Assembly (NCBI GenBank): GCA_947500415.1
Contig: CANMRT010000001.1
Location: 1,636,073-1,700,072, forward strand
Length of the DNA: 64,000 nucleotides
Origin: an uncultured Roseicyclus sp.
Lineage (GTDB): Bacteria; Pseudomonadota; Alphaproteobacteria; Rhodobacterales; Rhodobacteraceae
Reading direction: 5' to 3'
Of this stretch, positions 18,301 through 26,300 are shown one piece after another. The number at the start of each line of letters is the position of its first letter. Position 1 is the stretch's first letter. Both the position numbers and the translations under genes were made by a program. The notes beneath the pieces are model-generated. The model worked only from the letters and a program-made list of their open reading frames with translations. It was not told the DNA's origin and ran no database searches.

Positions 18301-18630
18301 GAAGTGAACGCCCGCTTCCGCATGACACCGGATCGCATCACAGTGTTGGAAGGCGCGGCGGTTGGGCCGTCGATGGGGATATCCATGGACGGGGTATATG
18401 ATGTGGCCTCGGAACGCTACGAGATGCAGGGCGTCGTCTCACCCTTTTACCTTGTGAACGGCCTTTTCGGCGCGCTTTTTGCGACCCGGCGGGAGGGCTT
18501 GTTCGGGTTCAACTACCGTGTCATCGGCGACGCGGAGGATACGCGTGTATCGGTCAATCCGCTGTCGATCCTGACGCCCGGCATTTTCCGTGAGATTTTC
18601 CGCGCCCCGCCGCCTGATTTCAGTGAGTAA
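15322..18630 (+). CDS. AsmA-like / DUF3971 envelope protein (YhdP-like)
   Basis: Large protein of 1102 residues with one N-terminal membrane helix (about residues 25-48) after a short Arg-rich cytoplasmic tail. The rest is predicted beta-rich and periplasmic. The DUF3971-type region lies in the middle, and the C-terminal part (INMGEVNARFRMTPDRIT, then the AVGPSMGISMDGVYD region) is AsmA-like. Relatives such as YhdP and TamB form long hydrophobic grooves that bridge the membranes and carry phospholipid outward; that role is an inference here. An alternative start is the Met eight codons in (MEQTETDP). It is followed after only 9 bp by queA, so the two are probably co-transcribed. Confidence 0.85.
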   Translation: MAEPLKRMEQTETDPNKTPRPRRRIWIRALAIVLFILLVPVAAIWVRLYAAPMALPAGVQDRIEARINDAMATGDVAIGEMVLALPQGGRAPAFEFRDVSVTTPEGEVRAAFPGLRIRVAPGPLVSGQMRVRRIVVSDAGLNMRRGTDGQLDLDFGGEADTEADTEALSLIDTLSRLDQMFSAPVFSQLQEVVGEGMEVRLSDELTGRDMRLHDAVMRLDRRGGQLALEVGGRLAGSRDATLDISLTRNAREGETEVSMVFDTLAARDLAASSPALAWLDLMRAPIDGELTATMADDGTLGAVDGQLRVGAGVLNLPGQDDPVSFNAMAAGLAYDPDTRRAVLSEVMLRSDQLSFDGAGHADVAPDGSHYTAQFSLSDISADPEGLFEAPLAIDGAAVDLRLALGETVVAEVGNAVIYDADLRAMVNGTLTAAPEGLSLALNAHLPSAELSTVMAYWPRSAIPNTRWWVQERVLAGRVDGVDFAYRGAPEAEDQVELSLDFAEADILALPAAPPIRAASGFLSLQDTRLVVGLDGGGVGVDGQGSAGLAGSHMVIGDVSVPGPLAEFDLSIAGEVPDIMHVLAGPPFAVLEASGYAPEEIGSGQVSARAQLATHLVERAPDAGFDGLEIEVDGIVTNFRATELVPDRTLLAERVTLRMNPQELAVGGRASLDGVPVSGQWSVQLAADADPGSLVQARATLDRQALATFGVELPDWLMSGQGPADLSIFLRANGPATMQVRSDLDGIALAIPPLAWRLSEGTRGQFSADIRLGQQPEVRQIALQGAGMTLEGAVSFTADGWLDRFSAGQFRLGNWLDVRGGLIGRRNQAPAIEISGGTLDFRTMPSLASTGGSSGGTIGPLDISLDRMQITAGIALTGLRADLNGATMSGDFRGQVNNIVAVNGQLVPSANGPSVRMQSDDGGAVLRAANIITNIHGGPFDLILAARPESGQYDGQLTIDSPRLRDAPVMAEILNLVSVVGLLEQLGGTGINMGEVNARFRMTPDRITVLEGAAVGPSMGISMDGVYDVASERYEMQGVVSPFYLVNGLFGALFATRREGLFGFNYRVIGDAEDTRVSVNPLSILTPGIFREIFRAPPPDFSE

Positions 18631-18639
18631 CCGCCGCCC

Positions 18640-19695
18640 ATGAAACTCGATGATTTCGACTTCGATCTGCCAGAGCGGTTGATTGCAACCCGTCCTGCGC
18701 GGCCCCGGTCTTCGGCACGACTGCTGTTGGCAGAAGGCGATGCGATTGCGAACAAGACGGTTGCCGATCTGCCAAATCTGCTACAACCCGGCGACCGCCT
18801 GATCCTGAACGACACGCGCGTAATCCCGGCGCGCCTGACGGGATACCGCCCACGGGAAAGCGCGCAGGGACCGGTTGAGGCGAAGATCGAGGTTACGCTG
18901 CTTGAACCCCAGGCAGACGGCACCTGGCAGGCCCTGGCCAAGCCGATGCGCAAGCTTGCGCAAAACGACAAGATATTGTTCTCAAATGATTTGTCCGCCG
19001 ACGTTAACCTGAATGAAGGCACGTTGCGATTGCGGTTCAACCTTAGCGGGGATGACTTCGATGCGGCCCTCAACGCCGCCGGTGCCATGCCTTTGCCGCC
19101 CTATATCGCGAGCAAACGCGCACCTGATGAGCGGGATAAGGACGACTACCAAACCGTCTGGGCCAAACGCACAGGCGCTGTCGCTGCCCCCACCGCAAGC
19201 CTGCACTTTGATGAGGCCTTCATGGCGGCCCTGACCGCGCGCGGCGTTGATGTCACCTTCGTCACCCTGCACGTCGGCGCAGGTACGTTCCTTCCGGTGA
19301 AAGTTGACGACGTCACCACGCACAAAATGCACGCCGAATGGGGGGAGGTCCGCGAAAAGGCAGCCGCCGAGATGAATGCCACACGCGAAGCAGGCGGTCG
19401 GATCATTCCGGTCGGCACAACGGCCCTGCGTCTGATCGAAAGTGCGGCTGCACCCGATGGCACCATGAAAGCTTTCGAGGGCACCACGGATATCTTCATC
19501 TACCCGGGCTATCAATGGAAAATCACCGACGCCCTGATGACCAACTTTCACCTGCCAAAATCGACCTTGTTAATGCTTGTTTCAGCTCTGATGGGGCATG
19601 ATCAAATCCGGTCCATTTACGACCACGCTGTCGCAAACGACTATCGCTTTTTTTCCTATGGTGACGCGTCCTTGCTAATCCCGTCGCGAATCTGA
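18640..19695 (+). CDS. queA: S-adenosylmethionine:tRNA ribosyltransferase-isomerase
   Basis: Moves the ribosyl part of S-adenosylmethionine onto preQ1 at position 34 of tRNA, giving epoxyqueuosine, the step after Tgt. The 351-residue frame is full length and opens with the family N-terminus [20 protein letters not shown]. Other landmarks are [33 protein letters not shown] and the C-terminal [23 protein letters not shown] region. tgt lies about 31 kb to the right, so the pathway is split within this window. It follows the AsmA-like gene closely. Confidence 0.97.
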   Translation: MKLDDFDFDLPERLIATRPARPRSSARLLLAEGDAIANKTVADLPNLLQPGDRLILNDTRVIPARLTGYRPRESAQGPVEAKIEVTLLEPQADGTWQALAKPMRKLAQNDKILFSNDLSADVNLNEGTLRLRFNLSGDDFDAALNAAGAMPLPPYIASKRAPDERDKDDYQTVWAKRTGAVAAPTASLHFDEAFMAALTARGVDVTFVTLHVGAGTFLPVKVDDVTTHKMHAEWGEVREKAAAEMNATREAGGRIIPVGTTALRLIESAAAPDGTMKAFEGTTDIFIYPGYQWKITDALMTNFHLPKSTLLMLVSALMGHDQIRSIYDHAVANDYRFFSYGDASLLIPSRI

Positions 19696-19756
19696 CAGAC
19701 GACGGCCTTTCCGGGTGAGACACCGGGAAGGACACCGGCCAGCACGGGAGGCCATC

Positions 19757-21040
19757 ATGCTTACAGTCATCCGCACCACTTGGGCCCTGCTTCTGGGCAT
19801 GTTCCTTTTGCAGGTCGGCAATGGCCTTCAAGGCTCCCTCATGGGTGTTCGGGGCGCGATTGAGGGGTTTTCGACCTTCGAATTGTCACTGATCGGCTCG
19901 GCCTATTTCGTGGGCTTTCTGGGCGGATCCAGCATGGCGCCGAAGTTCATTTCGAGCGTGGGGCACGTCCGCGTCTTTGCGGCGCTTGGGTCCTTCATCT
20001 CTGCAATCGTCATCACCTACCCAATCGTCACCGAGCCTTGGGCCTGGATGCTTTTGCGCGTCGCCTTGGGGTTCTGCCTGTCAGGCGTTTACGTGACCGC
20101 CGAGTCCTGGCTGAACAATTCCGCGACGAATGCCACACGCGGCCAGTCGCTTTCCGCTTACATGCTGATGCAGATGATGGGCCTTGTGGCCGGGCAGGGT
20201 ATTCTGGCCGCCGGGGATCCGTCGGGTTGGATTTTGTTCATCATTCCCTCGATCCTGGTCTCGCTTAGCTTCGCGCCCATCCTTCTGTCCGCCGTGCCAA
20301 CCCCGGCGATTGAGGCCACGCGGCCTATGACCTTGCGCAAGCTCTATGACACCTCACCCTTCGGCATGATCGGCATGCTGTTCATGGGCGGCGTCTTCGC
20401 GGGTCAATTCGCCATGGCTCCGGTTTATGCGACCGAATTGGGTCTGAGCCTTGGGCAATTGTCCGGCTTCATCTCATCGTTTTTCGTGGGCGCCATCGTG
20501 CTGCAATACCCCATTGGCTGGATGTCGGACCGGATGGATCGTCGTGTTTTGATTATAGGGGCGGCTGTTGCCGGCGCTGTCGTGGCTATCGGCGGCGTGT
20601 TTCTGGCGGACAGTTTCAGCGTTCTCTTGGCGATTGCGGCCCTCTCAGGCGGCCTGGCGCAACCGCTTTACGCGCTGCTTCTGGCCTATACGAATGACTA
20701 TCTGGAGGTTGAGGATATGCCTGCGGCTTCGGGCGGGATGATCTTTGTGAACGGAATCGGAGCCATCTCTGGTCCGCCAGTTATGGGTCTGCTGATGGGG
20801 GTCATGGGGCCAAGCGGCTTTTGGATGTTCTTGGCCATCGTATTGCTCTTGGTCGCCGCCTACGGCCTCTACCGGATGACTCAACGTATGTCTGCCTATG
20901 TCGAAGAAGATGATTACGACGCCGTACCCTACGCCAACATTATGCCCGGCACCGCATCGCCTGTTGCGATTGAAACCGCGCAGGAGTTGTATGTTGAGGC
21001 CGCCGAAGAAATGGCCGACGACAGCGAAGGGGATACCTAG
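19757..21040 (+). CDS. MFS transporter
   Basis: Major facilitator of 427 residues from the ATG at 19757, which follows GGGAGG. About twelve hydrophobic segments fill residues 5-385. The loop between helices 2 and 3 and the YPIGWMSDRMDRR segment in the second half match the MFS loop motif. The C-terminal tail of about 50 residues is acidic and cytoplasmic (VEEDDYDAVPY, ending DDSEGDT). The architecture resembles the YcaD/UMF2-type subgroup of putative multidrug or metabolite carriers; the substrate is unknown. The next gene starts only 2 bp after the stop, implying an operon with the DUF924 gene. Confidence 0.85.
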   Translation: MLTVIRTTWALLLGMFLLQVGNGLQGSLMGVRGAIEGFSTFELSLIGSAYFVGFLGGSSMAPKFISSVGHVRVFAALGSFISAIVITYPIVTEPWAWMLLRVALGFCLSGVYVTAESWLNNSATNATRGQSLSAYMLMQMMGLVAGQGILAAGDPSGWILFIIPSILVSLSFAPILLSAVPTPAIEATRPMTLRKLYDTSPFGMIGMLFMGGVFAGQFAMAPVYATELGLSLGQLSGFISSFFVGAIVLQYPIGWMSDRMDRRVLIIGAAVAGAVVAIGGVFLADSFSVLLAIAALSGGLAQPLYALLLAYTNDYLEVEDMPAASGGMIFVNGIGAISGPPVMGLLMGVMGPSGFWMFLAIVLLLVAAYGLYRMTQRMSAYVEEDDYDAVPYANIMPGTASPVAIETAQELYVEAAEEMADDSEGDT

Positions 21041-21042
21041 AG

Positions 21043-21615
21043 ATGAGCAATGCCGCAGACGTAGTCGCCTTCTGGGAGGGGGCGGGACCCGAGAAATGGT
21101 ACGTGCAAGACGACGCCTTCGATCAGGAGATCCGGGATAAGTTCGGTGCCGATTGGCGAACGGCCCACGATGGCGGACTGCGGCATTGGGCAGTGGACGC
21201 AGTGGGGGCGCTTGGGCTTGTGATCTTGCTCGATCAGTTCCCCCGGAACATGTTCCGCGACGATCCGCGGGCCTTCGCAACCGATGCCATCGCATTGGAG
21301 GTCTCGGGCCAGATGATCGCAAACGGCTGGGATCGAGAGATCGAGGGCGATATGCGGCAATTCGTTTACATGCCCTTCATGCACTCCGAGGATATGGCCC
21401 ATCAGGATATCTGCGTCGATCTGATGGAAAGCCGGATGGACGAAGGCAACAACGACGTCCACGCTCGCGCGCACCGTGAGATCATCAAGCGGTTCGGACG
21501 GTTTCCCTATCGCAATGGCCCTCTGGATCGGGGCATGACGGCAGAAGAGCAGGCCTTCATCGACGAAGGCGGCTACCGTGCGATTCTTCAGGAAGTCGAG
21601 GGCACAAACGGCTAA
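21043..21615 (+). CDS. DUF924 family protein
   Basis: All-helical protein of 190 residues of the DUF924 family. Recognisable parts are DVVAFWEGAGPEKWY at the start, LILLDQFPRN-like VILLDQFPRNMFR near residues 60-75, the FVYMPFMHSED segment near 107-117, and HREIIKRFGRFPYRN near 142-157. The family is thought to have a TPR-like fold and has no proven function. No signal peptide, so cytoplasmic. The gene follows the MFS carrier with a 2-bp gap and is therefore almost certainly co-transcribed with it. Confidence 0.85.
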   Translation: MSNAADVVAFWEGAGPEKWYVQDDAFDQEIRDKFGADWRTAHDGGLRHWAVDAVGALGLVILLDQFPRNMFRDDPRAFATDAIALEVSGQMIANGWDREIEGDMRQFVYMPFMHSEDMAHQDICVDLMESRMDEGNNDVHARAHREIIKRFGRFPYRNGPLDRGMTAEEQAFIDEGGYRAILQEVEGTNG

Positions 21616-21705
21616 AGTGACAGTCGGGTTTCAACGCCTTTTTGCCATGCGCCCCCACGCCTGAGCCTTGCGTTCTGTGCAACCCGGACTGCGACCTAGC
21701 GTCAA

Positions 21706-21734
21706 TTGTCGCGCCTTTCTGGATAGTTTAACGT
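21706..21734 (+). promoter_or_regulatory. Candidate sigma-70 promoter of lpd
   Basis: TTGTCG (21706-21711), 17-bp spacer, TAACGT (21729-21734), 44 bp before the lpd start codon, in the 162-bp gap after the DUF924 gene. The match is moderate. Confidence 0.4.
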
Positions 21735-21777
21735 TGAACAAACGCTTCAAACAGACACGGCCGGAAGGAACACCCCC

Positions 21778-23175
21778 ATGGCAGCACAGAACTTCGACGT
21801 CATCGTAATCGGCGCAGGACCGGGTGGCTACGTGGCCGCGATCCGCGCGAGCCAGCTTGGCCTGAAGACGGCGATTGTGGAACGCGAGCACATGGGCGGC
21901 ATCTGCCTGAATTGGGGCTGTATCCCGACGAAGGCCATGCTGCGCTCGTCCGAGGTGTTCCACCTGATGCACCGCGCCAAGGAATTTGGCCTTTCGGCGG
22001 ATGGGATTGGCTACGATCTGGACAAGGTCGTCGACCGTTCGCGCAAGGTAGCCAAACAGCTGTCTGGGGGTGTCGCGCATCTGATGAAGAAGAACAAAGT
22101 CACGACGATCATGGGCGAGGCGACGATCCCTGCGAAGGGCAAGGTCTCGGTCAAGACCGATAAAGGGACCGAAGAGCTGACGGCGAAGAACATCATCCTC
22201 GCCACCGGCGCGCGGGCTCGCGAATTACCGGGGCTTGAGGCCGATGGCAAGCGCGTGTGGACCTACAAGGCCGCGCTGACGCCACCGCATATGCCGAAAA
22301 AGTTGCTGGTCATTGGCTCCGGCGCAATCGGGATCGAATTTGCCAGCTTCTATAACACGCTTGGCGCGGACACGACTGTGGTCGAGGTCATGGACCGGGT
22401 TTTGCCGGTGGAAGACGAGGAAATCTCGGCCTTTGCGAAGAAGTCGTTCGAAAAGCAGGGGATGAAGATCCTGCAGAAGGCGATGGTCAAGCAGTTGGAT
22501 CGGTCTGCCGACAAAGTTACGGCGCATATTGAGATTGGCGGGAAGGTTGAGAAGCACTACTTCGATACTGTCATTTCCGCCGTTGGTATTGTCGGGAATG
22601 TCGAGAACCTCGGGCTGGAAGCGCTGGGTGTGAAGATCGACCGGACCCATGTGGTGACGGATGAGTTCTGTCGCACGGGTGTGGATGGGCTTTACGCCAT
22701 CGGTGACATCGCGGGAGCGCCTTGGTTGGCGCATAAGGCGAGCCATGAAGGTGTGATGGTTGCTGAGCTGATTTCGGGCAAGAACAACGTCCATGCGATC
22801 AAGCCGGAGAGCATTGCGGGCTGCACCTATTGCCATCCGCAGGTCGCGAGCGTGGGTCTGACCGAAGCGAAGGCCAAAGAGCGGGGCTACAAGGTCAAGG
22901 TTGGACGCTTCCCGTTCATTGGGAACGGCAAGGCAATCGCGCTTGGTGAGCCTGAGGGCATGATCAAGACCGTGTTCGACGAGAAAACCGGCGAGCTTTT
23001 GGGCGCGCATATGATCGGTGCTGAGGTCACAGAACTGATACAGGGCTATGTCGTGGGCCAGAAGCTGGAGACCACGGAAGAGGACCTGATGGAGACGGTC
23101 TTCCCGCACCCGACGCTCAGCGAAATGATGCACGAAAGCGTGCTCGACGCCTATGATCGGGTGATCCATATCTGA
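21778..23175 (+). CDS. lpd: Dihydrolipoyl dehydrogenase (E3)
   Basis: FAD enzyme that re-oxidises dihydrolipoamide on 2-oxo acid dehydrogenase complexes and passes electrons to NAD. The 465-residue frame shows the FAD-binding GAGPGGYVAAIRA, the redox disulfide C43-LNWG-C48, the NAD-binding GSGAIGIEFASF, the second FAD motif YAIGDIAGAPWLAHKAS and the active-site H444/E449 pair in HPTLSEMMHES. All are intact. No pyruvate- or oxoglutarate-dehydrogenase E1 or E2 gene is visible nearby, so which complex it serves is open. The gene has its own upstream region and ends at two hairpins. Confidence 0.96.
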   Translation: MAAQNFDVIVIGAGPGGYVAAIRASQLGLKTAIVEREHMGGICLNWGCIPTKAMLRSSEVFHLMHRAKEFGLSADGIGYDLDKVVDRSRKVAKQLSGGVAHLMKKNKVTTIMGEATIPAKGKVSVKTDKGTEELTAKNIILATGARARELPGLEADGKRVWTYKAALTPPHMPKKLLVIGSGAIGIEFASFYNTLGADTTVVEVMDRVLPVEDEEISAFAKKSFEKQGMKILQKAMVKQLDRSADKVTAHIEIGGKVEKHYFDTVISAVGIVGNVENLGLEALGVKIDRTHVVTDEFCRTGVDGLYAIGDIAGAPWLAHKASHEGVMVAELISGKNNVHAIKPESIAGCTYCHPQVASVGLTEAKAKERGYKVKVGRFPFIGNGKAIALGEPEGMIKTVFDEKTGELLGAHMIGAEVTELIQGYVVGQKLETTEEDLMETVFPHPTLSEMMHESVLDAYDRVIHI

Positions 23176-23187
23176 GTGAGTGCCCCT

Positions 23188-23209
23188 CTGGTTGCAAGGT
23201 TGCAACCAG
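23188..23209. terminator. Inverted repeat after lpd
   Basis: CTGGTTGCAA and TTGCAACCAG are perfect 10-bp arms separated by only GG, so the top of the stem must open to form a loop. It sits 12 bp after the lpd stop. There is no T-run, so it is either the first part of a double terminator or a protein-binding palindrome. Confidence 0.5.
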
Positions 23210-23258
23210 GGGTTAACTCGCAGACAAGAAACGAAAATCGTATTCTAGTATAATAATT

Positions 23259-23290
23259 AAACGGGCGCCGCAGAGGTGCGACGCCCGTTT
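23259..23290. terminator. Bidirectional terminator between lpd and the VWA protein
   Basis: AAACGGGCG pairs with CGCCCGTTT (9 bp). T-rich sequence follows on the plus strand (TCGTTT) and an AT-rich run follows on the minus strand. It lies between convergent genes. Confidence 0.8.
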
Positions 23291-23309
23291 TCGTTTGACC
23301 CATTCGGCG

Positions 23310-26300
23310 CTATTGCAGCGTGATCGGCATCTCACCAATAGCCGTGCGGTCCTGATCCACGAAGTAGCGGATTATATAGGAGCCGGGCGTATCCGGCAGA
23401 GCCAGCGTTGCGGGATTTCCGCTGCTGGTGCGCACGTAGCTTTGCCATTGTCCGCCACCCGTTGCGCCGACCTGACCGATGCCAATGAAGTCGCGCGGGT
23501 AGTCGGGGCCGGTCCAGCCGATCTCGATGCTGGAACCCGCAGCGGCCGTGGCGGGGCCGGTCAACGTGGCGGCAACCGCTGTCACTTCGATGGGAACCTC
23601 AGCGATCGCCAAGCGATCCTGATCAATGAAATAGCGGATCAGGTAGCTGCCGGGAGTGGTCGGAACCAGCAATTGCATCGGGCTACCTTCGGAGGTGCGG
23701 GTATAGTTTTCCCACTGTCCGCCGCCTGTCGCGCCGGCGATGCCAATGCCAATGAAGTCGCGGGGATAATCCGGTCCCGTCCACCCCAATTCGATGGTTG
23801 AGCCTGCCGGTGCGCTGGTGGGCGCGGTCAGGCTCGCCTCGGCGGCGGTGACGGTAATCGTGGCACTGGCAAGACTGACGCGATCCTGGTCGAGGAAATA
23901 TTGGATCAAATAGGTGCCAGGCGTTGTTGGCACCAATAGACGCAAGGGGCTGCCATCGCTGGTACGCGTGTAATTTTCCCAACGCCCGCCGCCTTCCGCG
24001 CCATCCAGACCGATGGCGATGAAATCACGAGTTGCGTCTGGACCCGTCCAGCTCACCTCGATGGTCGAACCCGCGACCGCCGTTGCAGGGGCCGTGATGC
24101 TGGCTTCGCTTTCGGCGACCACAAGCTCGGACACCGCGAGGGCCGTGCGATCCTGACCTTCGACATATTCGATCAGGTAGGTGCCGGGTTCAGACGGGAC
24201 GGTCAGCTGAGATGGGTTGCCGCGATTGGTGCGGACCGAGGTTTCAAACCGATGATAGCCCTCGCTGTCCGGCGCCCGGATCGCGATGAAGTCGCTTCCG
24301 TAATCCGGGCCGGTCCAACCAATCTCAATCGTGTCGCCAACATTGGCACTCGACGGCGCGGTCAGCGTGGCGGCCACGGCGGTAACCGTAATCTCAGACA
24401 CCGCCAGGGCCGTGCGATCCTGCGCCTCGATATATTCGATGACGTAAGTGCCGGGCTCGGATGGCATCAGAAGCTGTGCGGGATTTCCGCGATCCGCGGC
24501 GACCGTGTTGGCGAAGCGGTGGTAGCCTTCGCTGTCGGGCGAACGGATGGCGATGAAGTCGTTGTTATAGCCGGGGCCGGTGAAGCCGACTTCGATGGTA
24601 TCGCCAGCCGTGGCACTTGCCGGTGCCGTTATGGTGGCGGAGACGGCGCTAACCACGATTTCAACGGCGGCAATTGCCGTGCGATCCTGCGCTTCGATGT
24701 ACTCGATCAGGTACGTGCCGGGCTCCGATGGCATCGCAAGCCTTGCCGGGTTGCCGCGGTCTACTGCGACGGTGTTGGCAAAGCGGTGGTAGCCTTCGCT
24801 TTCCGGCGTGCGGATTGCGATGAAGTCGTTGCGATACTCCGGTCCCGTGAAGCCAACTTCGATGGTTTCCCCCGCAGCGGCCGTTGTGGGCGCTGTCAGA
24901 GTTGCAGACACGGCACTGACGACGATTTCGACCGCGGCCAGGGCCGTGCGATCCTGCGCTTCTATGTATTCAATCAGATACGTGCCGGGTTCAGACGGCA
25001 TCGGAAGCCGCGCCGGGTTGCCGCGATCGACGGCGACGGTATTGGCGAAGCGATGGTAGCCTGAACTTTCGGGCGTACGGATTGCGATGAAGTCGTTGCG
25101 ATACTCCGGACCGGTGAAGCCAACTTCGATGGTTTCACCGGCAGCTGCGGTGGTGGGCGCCGTCAGAGTGGCCGATGCGGCGCTGACGACGATTTCCACT
25201 GCGGCGAGGCCTGTGCGATCCTGAGCCTCGATATATTCGATGACATAGGTGCCAGGCTCACTGGGCAGGACAAGGCGCGCGGGGTTTCCACGATCAACGG
25301 CCACGGTATTCGCGAAGCGGTGGTAGCCTTCTGCCCCCGGAGCGGTAATGGCGATGAAATCATTACGATATTCCGGGCCTTCCCAGCCCACGTCGATTGT
25401 GTCGCCTGCCACGCCGGTGGTGGGTGCGGTCAGGGACGCCTCGGCCGGCGTAACAGTGATTGGAACGGTAACAAGCCGGGTGCGACCTTCACCGAGCACG
25501 TATTCCAGCACATATTCGCCCGGCCGTGATGGCATCAGCAGGTCAAGCGGGTTGCCTTCATCAGTTCCGGTTGTGTTGGCGAACCGGTGGTAGCCTTCGG
25601 CACCTACAGCGGTGACGCCAATGAAGTCGTTGTCGCCAGCGGGGCCAGTCCAGCCAATCTCGATCGTGTCACCTGCAATGGCGCTGGCAGGCGCGGTGAT
25701 GGTGGCCAAAACATCGGCAACTTCGATGGGGCGCGTGCCAATGACACGGGCCTCCTCGCGTAGGATGTAGTGGAGCTCATACAGGCCCGGCTCGGTCGGG
25801 GCGGTCATATCCAAGGGGTTGCCGAACATGATGGCGCGACCGTTAGAGGGATGCGCCGATTCACCGACAGGGACCAAGGCGATGCGGTCTTGCTGGTAGC
25901 CGGGGCCTTCCCAAGCGACCTGGAATTCCTCACCGATCTGCACGACCTCGGGCGCCTGCAATGTGGCCGAAACCTCAGTCACCTCGATGGAGGTGGTGCC
26001 GATGGCGGGCGTTGTGCCGCCGTTCTGGCGGTAGGTGATGTCGTAGCGGCCCGGGAACGCCGGAAGGCGGAGGACCTCTGGGTTTTCGCGGACGTTGACG
26101 ACGCTGATGAGGCTGTCGGTGTCCGGGTGGCGGATCATGATCATGTCGCCTGTCTCACCCGGGCCTTGCCATGTGACCTCAATCTCAGAGGCTGCGGGGG
26201 CCGAGGCAGGGGCGGTCAGCGTCGCGGTCACGGCGGGTTCGTCGAACACGACCACAACGTCGCGGGGCTGATCGACGATGACGAAATCGGTCGAGGCCTC

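Noticed and set aside
23313..26225. Possible CRISPR or non-coding satellite array
   Set aside because: The 267-bp units are one continuous coding frame with protein-level conservation and no spacers.
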